Shown one piece after another: positions 63,776 to 64,000 of a DNA stretch of 64,000 bases. The notes beneath the pieces are model-generated. The model was not told the DNA's origin. It searched no databases and saw only the letters and a list, made by a program, of their open reading frames with translations. The DNA comes from an uncultured Dysgonomonas sp. (GTDB lineage: Bacteria; Bacteroidota; Bacteroidia; Bacteroidales; Dysgonomonadaceae), in NCBI RefSeq assembly GCF_934668725.1, contig NZ_CAKUOF010000018.1, forward strand, positions 3,144-67,143, in the 5' to 3' direction. The translations under genes were made by a program, and so were the position numbers. Positions within the stretch are counted from its first letter, which is position 1; each line of letters begins with the position of its first letter.

Positions 63776-63820
63776 TAATGATACTTTATTGATGTATTTG
63801 TTGATTAAAAAGTATCATTA
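63776..63820. promoter_or_regulatory. Inverted pair of TAATGATACTTT elements, copies 2 and 3
   Basis: TAATGATACTTTATT (63776-63790) and AAAAAGTATCATTA (63807-63820) face each other around 16 bases. The 12 outer bases are exactly complementary. Candidate binding site for a dimeric regulator, perhaps the AraC protein at 37890; a terminator hairpin of an outside gene is an alternative. Confidence 0.45.
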
Positions 63821-63856
63821 GTGTTATTGGAGAGAATTTATTGATTTTATTTCTAA

Positions 63857-63955
63857 CGCACCCTTTGGGTTTGTTTTTCATTTTGCCTTGATGCAAAACG
63901 AAACAAAAGATCAAGACTGAGCCTTTTGCCCGACCCGCTACGGACTCGAAAGCTA
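63857..63955. repeat. Palindromic, compositionally distinct block
   Basis: GTTTTTCATTTTGC and GCAAAACGAAAC face each other around CTTGAT, and a second CTTGAT/ATCAAG pair spans the block; it continues into GCCTTTTGCCCGACCCGC. Composition differs from the AT-rich surroundings. I have the impression that this sequence type is scattered in Bacteroidota genomes, but cannot verify this here. Confidence 0.35.
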
Positions 63956-64000
63956 AAACAAAATAGAACATATAATCCCAACTACTGACTGACATAAATA

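Larger units (their letters stand above)
63560..64000. other. 441-bp region upstream of susC, to the window edge
   Basis: AT-rich, with no credible gene. It must hold the main PUL promoter. Three copies of a TAATGATACTTT element and, at 63857-63955, a GC-richer palindromic block are described separately. I found no TAnnTTTG box on the minus strand. A 69-codon open frame on the minus strand (63786-63995) spans the repeats and is judged spurious. Confidence 0.6.

Noticed and set aside
63786..63995. A 69-codon open frame on the minus strand upstream of susC
   Set aside because: It runs through inverted repeats and the palindromic block, has no recognisable domain or start signal, and composition changes within it.

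Overview
The window comes from a low-GC member of the Bacteroidota, most likely of the order Bacteroidales; a Dysgonomonas- or Parabacteroides-like host is my guess, not something the sequence proves. The evidence is a SusC/SusD pair, many lipoproteins with Bacteroidota-type signal peptides, the L28-L33-DUF4295 ribosomal operon, promoters of the TTTG-N19/20-TAnnTTTG type and mostly weak Shine-Dalgarno sequences. I see no insertion sequence, prophage, CRISPR array or rRNA gene, and one tRNA (Arg, ACG).

Positions 1-18.7 kb hold housekeeping and envelope genes: the end of pdxJ, a TonB-like protein, a DJ-1 family protein, a membrane acyltransferase, a CorA transporter, a phosphoethanolamine-transferase-like sulfatase-fold enzyme, a MATE exporter, a TonB-receptor-like outer membrane protein, a 1283-residue AsmA-like protein built from repeats of about 170 residues, a YhcC-type radical SAM protein and a BamA-like barrel protein.

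Positions 18.9-32.4 kb are mainly core genes on the plus strand: rpmB-rpmG-DUF4295, ftsY, rimO, two HU-family genes (the second fused through a membrane segment to a LysM domain), lysS, gpsA, pgi, rlmN, an unknown gene and pdxA. Several gaps in this stretch carry a short GGTC-N3-GACC palindrome.

Positions 32.4-37.4 kb look like an inositol-lipid cluster: a nucleotidyltransferase, an ATP-grasp protein, a CDP-alcohol phosphatidyltransferase, a HAD phosphatase and myo-inositol-1-phosphate synthase. The tRNA-Arg gene and an AraC-type regulator follow.

Positions 38.8-63.6 kb, all on the minus strand, form a polysaccharide utilisation locus for beta-mannan (probably acetylated gluco- or galactomannan). 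Transcription would run susC - susD - two TIG-domain surface glycan-binding proteins - GH26 - GH5_2-like - CE7-like esterase - GH5_7-like - GH130 - MFS transporter - 2-epimerase - GH3 - GH26 - GH26, with GH97 behind its own gap. The inferred route is: surface mannanase cuts the chain, SusCD imports oligosaccharides, periplasmic enzymes remove acetyl, galactosyl and glucosyl groups and release mannobiose, the MFS carrier brings it into the cytoplasm, the epimerase makes mannosyl-glucose, and the GH130 phosphorylase yields mannose-1-phosphate and glucose. The AraC gene at the end of the locus is the only regulator beside it. A repeated TGATACTTT element upstream of susC and GH97 is a candidate operator.
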